From: Blastocladiella britannica
Taxonomy: Eukaryota; Blastocladiomycota; Blastocladiomycetes; Blastocladiales; Blastocladiaceae
Assembly: GCA_025349905.2 (NCBI GenBank)
Contig: MU624599.1
Coordinates: forward strand, 1-43,245
Reading direction: 5' to 3'
DNA length: 43,245 nucleotides
Under the pieces are notes generated by a model. That model made no database searches. It was not told where the DNA came from and saw only the letters and a program-made list of their open reading frames with translations. This document shows, in pieces, positions 19,564 through 30,681 of this stretch. The position numbers were made by a program, and so were the translations under genes. Numbering within the stretch: the first letter of the stretch is position 1; every line of letters begins with the position of its first letter.

Positions 19564-21342
19564 TTACCACAGCTCCAGCAGCTGGCTCGAGTTCTCCCTG
19601 GCCATCTCCAGCCCCAGTTCCAAACGGCGCTTGCCGTCCAGGTACTCGACCGCGTCGCCGTAGGTGCGCGGCATGATCGCTGGCGGCCGTTTCGAGTCGG
19701 TCGATGGCACCGCAAACGTGTAGTTGAAGGTGTTGGACGTTTCGGAGGTGCCCGTGATCGGGTCGCGAATGTCGGCGGTAACTTTGACCTGGAACGATCC
19801 GCCCTTGTCCTTGTGCGCGCGCGAGTAAACGACTTGCGAGGTCAGAGCCAAGATCGAGCCGATGGGCACCGGTTTGCTATGTATATTTCATAAGTTGGCA
19901 TTTGTTTTGATTCTAAAGAAAAAGGAAAAAAAAAGTACGAACCGGAACCAAATGTCGTCCATGGCAAGGAAGATGGGATGGTTTTTGGAGTACAGGGACG
20001 CGGTCGCGTGCGCAATTTCAAATGCCTGGCGCATGAGGTATCCGCCGAAAATGAAGTTGTGGATGTTGCGGTCCTGTTTTTTTTTTTTTTTTTGTACGAT
20101 AAGTGTTGGTATCTCCTTACAGTCCGAAGTAATGAAAAATAAATACCTGAGGCTGAGTAATGTGCAGCGAGTGCACCTTGGTGTCCTCCATCCAGACCAA
20201 GTGATCGGGCAGGTTCCCCTGGTCATACTTTTTCGACTGGAGCCACAGATCGTGAATGACAAGACGCTCTTCCGGGGTGGGCGGCGCCTTGGTCAGCGAC
20301 TGGGTCGACGCGAGCTTTTTGCTGGCCTTGAGTTCTGTTAAACACAGAATGTGAATCCTATGACAAGAAAAAGAAAACAAGAGACGTACCTGCACCCATC
20401 GCAAACAGTTTCTTCTCGGCATCGTTCTCAAGCACCAAAGGGTTCACTTGCACCGCCTTGTTAGTGATGGGGTCGCGTGCAACCATGGTGAAGCGGGCGC
20501 GCAAGATCGGATCGACCACGCCGCCATTGTCGGTATTCTTGCCCTCGACATTGATGGTGATTTCCATGGACGAGTGGCCCACGTACGTGACCATGCCCGA
20601 GATGTTGATATCCTGGTTCAAGGTCGGGCGGCGCAGGAGATCAATGCGGTCCACGGACGCGGTCACAATGGTCAGCGGTGGAGTCTCGGGGGTCTCGTCG
20701 TCGCAGTGCGTGTACGAGATGGATCCGGCCATGGCATCAAGGTCCTCGAGCAGCTTGGCGATGCTGAGTTACTTTCCCATTATCAATACTCTGCCTTTCC
20801 CAAAAAAAAATATATGAAGAGTACCGAATCCCGCCATAGAAACTCACATACTCCTCGCGCACGTGCGGGTTGGTCGCAAACGGCAACTGCTCGCTCACAT
20901 ACGAGTCGCGCATGTGCTTGAGCACCAGCTTGCGCGGCTTGAACGTCGCGGGGCTACGCGGCGCCGGCTGCGCGCTCTCGGCAGAAGTTCCCGACTCGAT
21001 CAGCCGCTTGTACTCGGAGTTGTTGCGGTCGAACCGGTCGAGCCACAGTCGCGACGTCAAATTGGTGCGGTGCGGGAGCACAGAGTACGTGCGCTTGGTC
21101 GTGGACGCGTTTGAGTCGTCGGTTGACGCTGAAGTTGACGCGCTGTCGGCACCGGCAACTGCCGCAAACGGCGTGCCCAGCTTATACGCGTCGTGGTGGG
21201 TCACGCCACCCTCTGCCTCGGCATCATTGGCGGCCGTTGCTGATGGAGTACCGAAATGCAGGCCCGTGGTGAGAATGGAGCGCGCGCCAGTCCAGGAACG
21301 GATCGGGGCGGCAGTCGAGCGGAGTCGGTATGCAATCAACAT
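19564..21342 (-). CDS. ACOT9: ACOT9-type acyl-CoA thioesterase (double HotDog, mitochondrial)
   Basis: ACOT9/10 enzymes hydrolyse acyl-CoA to free acid and CoA in mitochondria. Five exons (introns 20764-20851, 20335-20389, 20074-20146, 19877-19942) give 498 aa. The N-terminus (MLIAYRLRSTAAPIRSW) is basic, Ser-rich and free of acidic residues, like a mitochondrial presequence. HotDog 1 spans TPPLTIVTASVDRIDL..ISGMVTYVGHSSMEITINVEG. HotDog 2 spans MEDTKVHSLHITQPQ-DRNIHNFIFGGYLMRQAFE..DDIWFRKPVPIGS. Both match ACOT9 in wording and order. The C-terminal PRTYGDAVEYLDGKRR is also typical. The last intron uses the unusual donor GTTCGT, confirmed because it is the only one that joins WFR to KPVPIGS. 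The third intron contains a long T-run near 20077-20093. Confidence 0.9.
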
Positions 21343-21609
21343 TTTCTTTTATGGTTTGGTTTGTTTAGTGAAAGAGAGAAGGGAGGGGATCGGTGAATGC
21401 GACCCTGACTTGATGACCAAGACGCGCAAGGTCGGAGAGTGCCACTTGGCCAGTCGATCGCGAATCCGACCCGCTCCCCAGGACCGTACTCCCGGCCGGC
21501 CGCATCCCCACGCTATGAAATAACTCCGCGAGCACAAGAGAACAACAATTCGGTTCCATTCCTTCCACGCACGTTTTTCTCGCGCCATCACTGCGACCGC
21601 GTCATCGAT

Positions 21610-23997
21610 TCATCGCCGAGCACGCTTCCTCGGCGGGGGCGGTGGCGAAGATGATGCACCGCCGCTGCCGCGCTTGGACCGCGCCGGCCCCAGCTGTGCC
21701 AGGTTCATGCCACTTTCGGCCAATAGATCGCCCAGCTCGTCGCCGTCGTCGGACGACGCGTCAGCACCGCCAACGTCGTCCGTGCTGTTCCCGTCTGAGG
21801 ACGACGATGACGACTGCTTGCGCTTGCGTCGAGCGGCAGAAGCGGAGGCAGGTGGCGGCTTCTTCCGGCCCGAATCGTCCTCGTCCTCGTCCGAGCTCAC
21901 CTCTTCGAGCGCCACTTGAAGCGGACGTACGCGCCGGCGAGCCTCGTACGGCACCAGGGCGTCCAGGTCCATGTCGGCCTCGGCCTGTAATGCCGTGAGA
22001 TCGTCGCCTTCATCGTCTTCGTCGTCATCATCGTCTTCATCCGAGCTTGCATTTTGAGCAGCGGCCGCGGCGGCGTGGTGATGGGTACTGCTGCTACTGC
22101 TGGCCGCGTGAGTGTGAGCGAGGCGGGCGGGTGAGTGAAGTGCGTCGGTTTGCCGCCGGCGCACCAGCGCATCCAGGTCCATTTCCGCATCGGCATGCAA
22201 CGCGGCAAGCTCGTCGTCGCTGATACCATCGCCCGAGTCGAGCGGATCGCCGTCTGAATCCGACGGCGCCTTGTTGATGGCCGTTCGTGCGGGCTGGTGC
22301 TCTGTTCCCTCATCGTCGTCGTCGCTGTCGTTGTCATCGTTGTTTGCGTCACCGCCATGGCCACCACCCGAATATCCGGCAGGAACGGGACCATGTTCGT
22401 TCGAATCCGAGTCTGACTCTGACTCGGAAGATTCGGGCTCCGACTCGGCAACGAGCACGCCGCCAGGATAGAGGCAGATCCGACTGCCGCCAGCGGAAGC
22501 ATCTCCTCCAGCACCAGACATACCGCCGGCGTCGTCCAGGCTTGCCACTAGGTCCGTAGCAGCCGCGTGTGGCAGCGTCCATCCAGCGCGGCGGCACAAG
22601 TCAGCGACAATGGTATCGGCGTCGCCAATGAGCTCGACATCGAACCACCCTTGCAAATGTGCCAGCTGCTCCTTGTTGATCAGCACCTGCGGGACGCTGT
22701 GCGGCACCGCCTTCAGGATCTCGGACACGGGCGCGACTTTAAGCGACGACCCAATCACCACCACCAGATCGGCGTTGCCCAAGTCCGCGGCAATCACGTC
22801 GTGGAATGCCGCCGGCAGCTGCTCGCCAAAGAACGTGATGGACGGCTTGAGGACCGGGAACTCGGATGTTTCGGGACACACGGGGCACTTGGGCACCGTG
22901 CGCGAGAAAATCGCTGGCTCTAGCTCGGTACCAGGTAGCGTGTGGCCGCATGTCACGCAGTGGGCGGTGCGGAAGGACCCGTGGCACTGGATCACGCGCT
23001 GAATGCCGGCCAGGGATTCAATGTCGTCCTATATTGCATTTCTCATGATTACATCTCATACTTTTCTCTCCATTTGCCTGATTACGTACAATGTTTTGAG
23101 TGTAGTTGCGAAGGAGCTTTTCCTGTTGCTCGAGCAGGGCAACAAACATGTGCGACGGCGACGGTTTGAAGTTGGACGGGTAGATTTCCTGCAATACAAC
23201 AAGCCGTCAGTCCAAGAGTACAACCGAAAAAAAGTGGACTACGACATACACAAGCAAACGCGTAAAACGTCTCGGGCTTGTCTTTAAAGTATGCCAAATC
23301 AAACATTTCCGTTGGATCCGAGAGCTGGTACTCGCCCAGGCGCGAGTAAATCCCATTTTTGGATCGGAAATCGGGAATGCCGCAAGAGACGGAGATCTAT
23401 TCAGAAATGCCATCAGTAAGGCATAATGAAGAAAAGAAAGGAATAGAGAGTACCCCAGCACCGCTGACAAGGAGAATGCGACGACGGTTCTTGAGCAAGT
23501 CCACCACATGGTCGATCGTGCAGATGTCCGGCAGCGGCTCGCGGCGCTCGACATGGCGCTCTACGGCATGCATGAGGTACACGGCAGCCCGTCGGCCGTC
23601 CCGCGCGGCAATCACCTCTTCCATGATCGTGGCCCGCATGCGTTCCGACTATCCAAAAAAATTGAGTCCACCCCCTTGAAGAAAAAAAAAGAGAGAGAAC
23701 GGACAAAGTAGCCCCAGAATGCGCGCAACAGCATGCGGGCATCGGTGTGCCGTGCCGCCACATACCGCGCAAAAAAACCGGAGGTACCAAGCCGTTTGGC
23801 GTCTACGCGCAGAGCAAGCAACGCTTCACTCGTGAGGTCGGCTGCCGAAGCAGTCTCGTCGTCAAAATGGAGGGACAGGGTCGCCTCGGGCAAGCTTGGC
23901 TCGTCTGTTTTTTGGGGTTGGGTCAGTTTGAGGTTGCGAGAAAATCAGTAAAAAGTAACGGGGCCGAACCGTGCTCGGCGGTCGGTGACACCGACAT
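21610..23997 (-). CDS. SIR2: SIRT1-type NAD-dependent deacetylase with acidic repeat tail
   Basis: Sirtuins remove acyl groups from lysine using NAD+; the closest relatives by wording are class I SIRT1 proteins. Six exons (introns 23905-23969, 23649-23704, 23397-23453, 23189-23249, 23029-23089) give 695 aa from ATG 23997. The core has LLVSGAG-ISVSCGIPDFRSKNGIY (NAD site, residue about 138 on), EIYPSNFKPSPSH, NYTQNIDDIESLAGIQRVIQCHGSF with catalytic His239, and zinc ligands Cys247, 250, 271 and 274. It continues with KPSITFFGEQLP and VIGSSLKVAPVSE. All catalytic motifs are intact once spliced. The tail (about 300 aa) is strongly acidic and contains three copies of a short motif around MDLDALV, plus a basic end (RKRARR) suited to nuclear import. 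Chromatin action is inferred from the family. The first intron uses donor GTTCGG. Confidence 0.92.
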
Positions 23998-24087
23998 ATT
24001 ATAAAATGGTGAGACGGACAGACGGTCGTTCGGCCTGCCCTGCTCGGTCGTCCTTGATGAAAAAAAAAAAATTTGAAAGAGCGAGGA

Positions 24088-24735
24088 ATGCTTGACCGAC
24101 TGCCCACGCTCGTCCTCGAAGCGCTCGAGCCGTACCTGCCGCCGCGGACCTGCGTCAAGCTTCGCTCGACCACAAGTGCCCTCCGCACATTCCCGCTGCG
24201 CCTACTTCCCGGCGATTACCGCCCACTCTTGGACGACCCAGCCGACTGGCCCCGCGTGCGCACCACAGTCATGCGTGCCCTGGCCGAGCCGTGGTTCACG
24301 GTCGATGATTTAGAAGAGACCGCCAAGACCGCCATCTATGTAAGCGACCTCGAGACCTGGACGCTGCTGATCGCGCCCATTGACCGAGCGTCCGCGAATA
24401 TCGTGCCTTCGTCCAGAAACTGGTCGCTTGCCGTGACCATGTACCATCAGCTGCATCGTGGCCGCAGTATTAATGCGCACGAATCGAGCGCCAGCGTCGA
24501 GTGCCCGGCCATGGTGGAGGTGGCATTTGCCCAATCCAAGGAACTGGCCCGATATGTGGCCGCCAGCAAGAACTCGCTGACCCGCGTACAGTTGACGGGA
24601 GCACTGGCGTATATGTCTGTACGCTGCCCGGAAGTGATCGAGTCCTGGCTCGCCCGCCCCAGGGGGTTCTTTCCTCCCGAAATCGTAGATCTCATTCAAT
24701 CCTCAACCAAGCTGAACAAGGAATTGTACAAGTGA
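24088..24735 (+). CDS. small F-box-like protein
   Basis: An intronless 215-residue ORF starting at ATG 24088 (the upstream ATG at 24059 in the A-run stops after a few codons). The N-terminus, LDRLPTLVLEALEPYLPPRTCVKLRSTTSALRTFP, has the Leu-Pro start and the helix pattern of an F-box, the SKP1-binding part of SCF ubiquitin ligases. The rest (VDDLEETAKTAIYVSDLETW, FAQSKELARYVAASKN) is helical, with possible ankyrin-like spacing, but I cannot name a repeat. Its ATG is only 90 bp from the divergent sirtuin ATG. If it is an F-box protein, the C-terminal part would select the substrate. Assignment rests on a short, variable motif. Confidence 0.6.
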   Translation: MLDRLPTLVLEALEPYLPPRTCVKLRSTTSALRTFPLRLLPGDYRPLLDDPADWPRVRTTVMRALAEPWFTVDDLEETAKTAIYVSDLETWTLLIAPIDRASANIVPSSRNWSLAVTMYHQLHRGRSINAHESSASVECPAMVEVAFAQSKELARYVAASKNSLTRVQLTGALAYMSVRCPEVIESWLARPRGFFPPEIVDLIQSSTKLNKELYK

Positions 24736-24815
24736 TTTTCTTCTTGGAGCCCAGGACCAGATCCAAGGGCCAGATGAGGGAATGAATTGGATTATTTTAC
24801 ATTTCCCCATTGTAT

Positions 24816-26915
24816 TCAGCCATCAGGGGGCTGCGATGCCGGAGGTGTTGGCGGCATGCGCTCGATAAAGAGACTCTTGAGGCGACTGGCGGTGCTCGCA
24901 CTCACTGTAGGCGGGATCAACACGCCTTTACCGCTCCCATCATTGCCCGCGGCGACCGATTCCATGGCGCACGCCAGCCGTTGCCGCAGATCCGCCAAGG
25001 TCCCTCCCGATTGTGTGCTGCTTCGCCGCTGCCGCGTTGCCGACTCGCCGCCAGGAGGTACTCCCGAAACAGACGTTGTGCTGGAAATGGCAGAGGTCCT
25101 GGTCGCCGGCTGCGGCTCGTCCGAGATACTCAGCTCGATCCCCGAAAACTTGCCAAGACTCACGATCCCGGCGCCCGTGGTCGGGTCGCTCACGTTCTTC
25201 AGGCTCGGGACCTTTTGGCCCACCACTGGGTAAAACAAATCCGTGATGCCGCCGAGCAGCGAGTTGCTGGACAGGGCCGTGAGACTCCGGCGCGATTGCC
25301 CGGGGACCGCCAAGTACTTGGACGACCCAGTGGATCCCGAGAACTGGGACGTGGACGATGTCGCCGAGGACGTGGGCATGCCGCTGGACGACGATGTGCT
25401 TCCGGTGCTGCCGCTGGTACTGGGCGATCCGTCGCTCCCCGATGCCGCGTGCACGAGTTTGGCTGGGAGTGCGTACGCTCGGTCGCCCGCGGAGACCAGG
25501 ACAAGGTCCGACCGCGCCGTGTCGCGCTGGCTGCCAAACGGCATCACTCCGCCGTGGCCATTGGTCATGTCGATCGATGTGCGGTACGCTCGCGATGGCT
25601 GTTCCCTCGTTATTTTTTACATCATGTCTGCGTGCTATCATGGGCAAAATATAGTACATACCGGATACGACTTGTCTCCAGTTGGAATCACCGAGATGGA
25701 CCCGCGGCTAGTGCGCATGTTGGGTGATCGAGCGTTGGCGGTAGTGCGCCCTCTGGAGCCGCCGCTGTTGCTGCTACTATTACTCGCTTCGTCTGCTGGC
25801 TGCGAATGGACGGTATTCGAGCTGATTTCCCTGCCCGTATCACCAACAGTGCCTGGGACTGGATCGGCCGTCACCGCTGTCACTGCTGGTGGGGATGGGT
25901 ATCGGACCGGTAAGGACATGGAGTTGGCGTTTGCTTGACCATGGGCTTCGCTCGCGTCAATAGGGTTTTCGTTGTCAGAAGTGAAGGTAGTTGGAAGCGA
26001 ATCGTAATGGGGCGGCCGCGGTAACGTATTGGGGTTCTCGTCTATTGCGTGCGCAAACAGCTCGGGATGGAGACTGTGCATGTGCGATGAGCTAAAGCGG
26101 GGCTGGCTCGGAAACGGCGTGTTGGTCGGTGGCACCGCTGTGGGATCGTATAGGTGTTCTGTGGTGGAGGAGGAGGAAGGTACGGGATGCTGTTGTCCAG
26201 TAGTCGCCAATGGGTCCTGCGTAGCGCTACTGCCAATGGTTGAGGTGTTGGATTCGCTGCCCGATATTGGTTGCCAGGCAGGAGCGGCGGCGGTTGCTTC
26301 TGGCGAGCTCGCCCCTTTTGCAGCAGCTGCAACTGCGACGGATGCATTGCTAAAGGTGGATCGTGTTCTCGTACGCAAGATCTTTTATGAGAGGTTAAAT
26401 TGGGCGCGTCTCCAACGCCAAGAGAAATCCAACGAGCATACCACAGAGCTCGCATCGCCTCCACCAGAGCGAGTACCAGATTCGGCATGGTCATGTTTGC
26501 CGGATCTGGATCGCCCACGCTTTCTCTGCGCTGCAAAATTGTAATCCAGTCGTTGTTTAGGATCGATGTACGATCACATAGATGTTGCCACGCGCGTACC
26601 CGACTCGCAGCACTCGTTCACAAAGCTTAACGCTGAGAGCGTGCCCATGGCGCAAAACACGCCAATCAAGATACTCCATTCCAGAGGAAACGCGCCCAAG
26701 AAATGCAAGCCAGTGGCGATGGCCAGTCCCAATGAAAACGACATTGCTATTCGAATGGGTTTCGAGAGCAAACCCGGTGACGATCGTCGGCGTCCACCAC
26801 GGCCATGCTTTTTGGATCGGGTCGAGGCCTGTGAAGTACTGGCTCGAAATTCGGATTGCGGGGAACCGGATCCGCTTGTCGACTGAAATGCCGCTACTAC
26901 ATAGTTTGCAGGCAT
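24816..26915 (-). CDS. unknown membrane protein, two TM segments and long Ser-rich tail
   Basis: Modelled as four exons from ATG 26915 with introns 26526-26577, 26382-26416 and 25599-25661, giving 649 aa. After a Ser-rich, then basic stretch (SKKHGRGGRRR), two hydrophobic segments follow: IAMSFSLGLAIATGLHFLG and WSILIGVFCAMGTLSALSF. An amphipathic stretch (LVLALVEAMRALWYARW) may be a third membrane contact. The remaining 500 residues are Ser/Thr/Pro/Gly-rich with little predicted order, apart from a conserved-looking patch LLGGITDLFYPVVGQKVPSLKNV. The middle intron would be only 35 nt (GTTGGA..AAG), so that junction is the least sure. I do not recognise the family. The stop is 80 bp from the convergent F-box gene stop. 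Confidence 0.6.
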
Positions 26916-27113
26916 GGCTGTAACAAGAAAGCAACTGGCATCGACTGATGGTAAATTGAAAAAAAAAATGGAATTTTGCACCAAATGGTATCACAGTTTG
27001 GGAGGAACTGGGGCTGGGAATACTAGAATATATTTAGGCAAGTGGAACCCTGCCTCTGGACTTTCCAAAAAAAAAAAAAAGAAGCGGAAAATACAATTAT
27101 ATGGAGTGTGGAT

Positions 27114-28110
27114 TTACTTGTCGCTATCGCTCGTCTCCATGGCATCCTCGTCCTCTGCCTCCTCGTCGTCGCTGTCCACGCGCAGCTCGTTCACCATCGA
27201 CATGTACTGGCGCTGGCGGCGATCCTTGGCGGATCCCGACTTTTCGGCCTGCTTGGCGCGCGACGTGCGTGCCTTCTCCTGTGTCTTGGTGTGCGCCGCA
27301 ATTTGCTGCTCGGTGGCAATCGCGGGGAGGGACTGGTAAAAAGGAAGCGCGGGCGTGCCGGGCAGGCGCACCAGGAGCGATTGGATGTTGGAAAACCCGC
27401 CGCAGCGCTTCGGCATGGTCGCAGAGATGGCAGCAACCGCCGCCACGGCGTTGGCCGTCAGCTGGGCCGCATTCAAGTGCGTCAGATCGCCGAGGTGCAC
27501 GGTCATGTTGGTGCCCGTTGGCAGCGAGTAGGTGGCCGAGTGCAGGATCGACTCCAGCTTGGCCGGAGTGAGGGTCGCGACCTTGACGGGGATGGGGGTC
27601 CTTTTATTTTGGTGTCAGTATTGGATCTAATGGACAACTAACATGGAAGAAATGAAGAGCACACTTCTTGGCCGTGAAAAAGCCCTTGCCGAGGAGCTTG
27701 GGGAGCATGGGCACGATCGCGGCGTCGGCCAGAAACACGTCAAACTGGGCGGCAAGCGCGCGGCGCTGCTCGTAGGTGGCAAACTTTTTCCGCAGCTTGG
27801 AGATGCCCAGCACCTTGGACGCCTCGACGCCATTGGCACGCAGCTGGATCTTGGCATCCGACTGCAGGTCCTTGGTCAAGATGCAGACCGACGGGCGCGG
27901 GTCCAGCGTGCGCGGCGCGTGCGTGAGGCGCGCGAAACGCGGCTTGTCGTGCTTTGCGCTCGGAATCTTCTTGAGCGACACAGTCAGGTACATGTCGGCG
28001 CCGTCGTCCGCGAGGAGCGACTTGGATGCGCGGCCATTCTGGTAGGTCGCGAGCGCCGTGATGGCGGCAAGGGCCTGCTCGTGCGAGAAGGGTGTTGCTG
28101 AGGCAGACAT
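27114..28110 (-). CDS. UTP30: UTP30/RSL1D1-type ribosome biogenesis protein (L1 domain)
   Basis: UTP30, CIC1 and human RSL1D1 are nucleolar proteins with a ribosomal L1-like domain that act in pre-rRNA processing. Two exons (28110-27665, 27600-27114) with a 64-nt intron (GTGTGC..AAG) give 310 aa. The L1 fold is seen as MYLTVSLKKIPSAKHDKPRFARLTHAP, VCILTKDLQSDAKIQLRANG, FDVFLADAAIVPMLPKLLGKGFFTAKKTPIPV and TYSLPTGTNMTVHLGDLTHL. A basic region follows, then an acidic tail (SDDEEAEDEDAMETSDSD) typical of nucleolar proteins. The intron junction restores FFTAKKTPIPVKV. The ATG context (AAAAAATAATG) is like its neighbours. UTP30 versus CIC1 cannot be settled by eye; the length favours UTP30. Confidence 0.8.
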
Positions 28111-28394
28111 TATTTTTTACTTGGCTTTTCGTGCGGAATGGAGTCGCTACAGAAAAAAAAAATCGCGGAGAGCTGCGTCTCATCAGCTGATGCGTCGCTG
28201 GGTTCCAAAACAGGGCTCTTTTCCAAAATTTGAGTGAGTCGCAGAAGTCCCTCCAAAAAAAAAAAAAAAAGCGAATGCGTCATTTGCGGTGCCACACCAC
28301 ACATTTAGCGAAAATGAATAAAGATCTACGCGTTTTCCTCTCACCATTGACAAGAACAAAGCACACATTCACAACAATCAAACCATACACCATC

Positions 28395-30606
28395 ATGTCT
28401 ACCGTCGTTTGCTTTACTGGCACATTCTCCAAGCCGCGCAAGCACTTTTCCGACCTGGCCACCGGCGCCGGGTACAAAGTGGCAGGATCCATCACCAAGG
28501 CCGTGAACCTCGTCGTGATTGGCGAGGATGCGGGCAAAAAGGAGACGGCGGCACGCGCGGCGGGCCTCGAGTGCATTGACGAGGCCGAATTCTTTGAGCG
28601 CGTCGGATCATCGAGCCCTTCTTCTTCCCCTGCCGCTGCTGCTGCTGCTGCTCCCAAGCGCAAGCGCGGTGCTGTTTCTCGCGACAACGACGACGACGAG
28701 GAAGACGAGGAGGAGGAGGAGGAGGAAGAGGAAGCTCCCAAGCCCAAGCGCGCCCGTGCCGCTCCAAAAGCGGCTGCCCCGAAGGCTGCCGCCGCAAAGA
28801 AGGCTGCGCCGGCTGCTGCCAAGGGAAACAGCAACGATCCGTCGTCGCACGTGGTCGTCTTTTCGGGCACTCTCCCCTCGGGCAAGACGCGTACGGCTGC
28901 CACCGCAGAGGCTGTTGCTGCCGGTTACACTGTTGCAGGGAGTACGCGATCTTTTTATTTGCTTTGTTGGCAACACTTGATGGGAAAACTGACAAAACCA
29001 ACGTAAAAAAAAGGCTTCTCGGGGAAAACCACTATCCTGGTTGCAGCTGGCGACGCCGGCGCCAAACTCGCCAAGGCTCAAAAGCAGGGCTGCTTGGTTC
29101 TCGACGAGGGTCAGTGGCAAGCGCGTCTGGCCGGTGGCGGTGGCGATGGCGACAATGATGACGCCATGGACGTGGAAGACGGCGAGGACGAGGAGGAGGC
29201 GCCAGCTTCGTCCATTCTCGTGCAGCAGCCCAACGTGACGACGCGCGATCTCGCCGCCAACATTGGCTTGAGAGAGACGGGCGACATGTCCATCAACGGT
29301 GTCGCCCCCCTTCGCGTTATGCGCGATGGCGAGGAAGTTGCCGTGCCCAGTTCGAGCAGTTCGGCCGTGCACCGCGTCAAGCGCACGAGCGATCACTACT
29401 ACTGCGTACGTTTACACATTATATCCATACTGCACACCCACACACATACTCATATATTTAAGAAGAACAGACTTGCATGGCATGGCGCATGCAAAAAGAC
29501 ACACCCACCGACCGCCGCACGTGCAAGCACCTGAAGGAGGTCCTTGGCGACGAATACGAGTCGGTCCGCATTGGCGACACGCCCGCCTCGGCCGCCGCCG
29601 GCTCCACCGAGACCAACGGCACCGAAAAAGACCCGTCGCGGTCGCGTCGCGCCGCCGCTGCCACCAAGTCGCGCAGCGAGTCCTCGGCTGACATGTCAAT
29701 CGAGGTGCTGCTGGCGAAAAAGTGGGAAGAGACGACCGACCCGACCGGCTGGCACTGCTCCGAGAAGCTCGATGGCGTTCGCGCGTACTGGTGCCCGCGC
29801 CGCCGCAAGTTTTTTTCGCGCACGCACAACGAGTACTTTGCGCCCGAGTGGTTCACGGAGCACCTTCCCAACGACATGATTTTGGACGGCGAGCTGTTTT
29901 GCGGCCGCGGCCAGTTCCAGAGCACTGTCTCGATCGTGCGCACCGTCAACTCGGACGAGCGGTGGCGGTCGGTGCAGTACCAGATCTTTGATATTCCGTC
30001 GCTCGTGGACGAGTCGTTTGAGAAGCGCATGGTCGCTCTCAAGGCGTTTACCGACAAAGTCAAGTGCGTTTATTTACCTTTTATCATTTACTTTGATTGG
30101 ACATCCCGACTGACAACTATATGCACAATAGCCACCGACAAATCAAGGCCGTCCCGCAGGAAAAGATCCGTAACAAAGAGCACATGCTGCGGCTGCTGGA
30201 TGCGGTCCAGAAGCAAGGCGGCGAGGGACTCATGCTGCGCCAGCCAAAGTCCAAGTACGCGAATGGCCGGTCGTCGACGCTCCTCAAGGTCAAGACGTTC
30301 TACGACGGCGAGGCCGAGGTGATTGAGCACCAGTTGTCGACGTCTGCCACGTACAGGGGCAAGCTTGGCGCGCTGGTGTGCCGCATGGCGTCCGGCAAGA
30401 CGTTCCGCGTCGGCACTGGGTTCTCCGCCGACCAGCGCAACCTGGACAAGGCCCCGTCTGTCGGTTCACTGATTGTGTACAAGACACAGGAGCTCACGCG
30501 CGACGGCATTCCGCGGTTCCCCGTGTTCCTCGGCGTTGCCGCTCCTGACAAGACCGGGCCCATGGATCCCGTCTTTGCGGTTGTGGTCGCGGAGGGCGAC
30601 GAGTAA
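28395..30606 (+). CDS. ATP-dependent DNA ligase with two BRCTs and a SWIM zinc motif
   Basis: The C-terminal half is a compact ATP-dependent DNA ligase. Motif I is EKLDGVRAYW with adenylated Lys412, followed by FFSRTHNEYFAPEWF, LDGELFCGRGQFQ, QYQIFD, GGEGLMLRQP and LLKVKTFYDGEAEVI. The OB fold ends in TRDGIPRFPVFL. This wording resembles small bacterial ligases (LigE-like) more than eukaryotic LIG1/3/4. The N-terminal half has BRCT 1 (residues 1-75, VVCFTGTFSKPRKHF), a Lys/Glu-rich linker with a basic NLS (PKRKRG), and BRCT 2 (about 151-225, VVVFSGTLPSGK). Next comes a SWIM-type zinc motif with Cys313, Cys315, Cys331 and His333 (YYCTC..RTCKHL). Introns are 28942-29013, 29406-29470 and 30064-30131; total 668 aa. 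The second intron lies between the first and second SWIM Cys. A nuclear DNA-repair role is inferred from the domains. Confidence 0.85.
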
Positions 30607-30681
30607 GCTTTTGCATATTTCTTGCCCACACTTCGTACTTGAATAAAAACTCATTAATGAAAATACATGTGTGTTTCTTAT

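Noticed and set aside
20077..20093. Long T-run as a transcription terminator or Pol III stop
   Set aside because: It lies inside a thioesterase intron just before the CAG acceptor, as an extreme polypyrimidine (A-run on the plus reading) tract like others in this genome.
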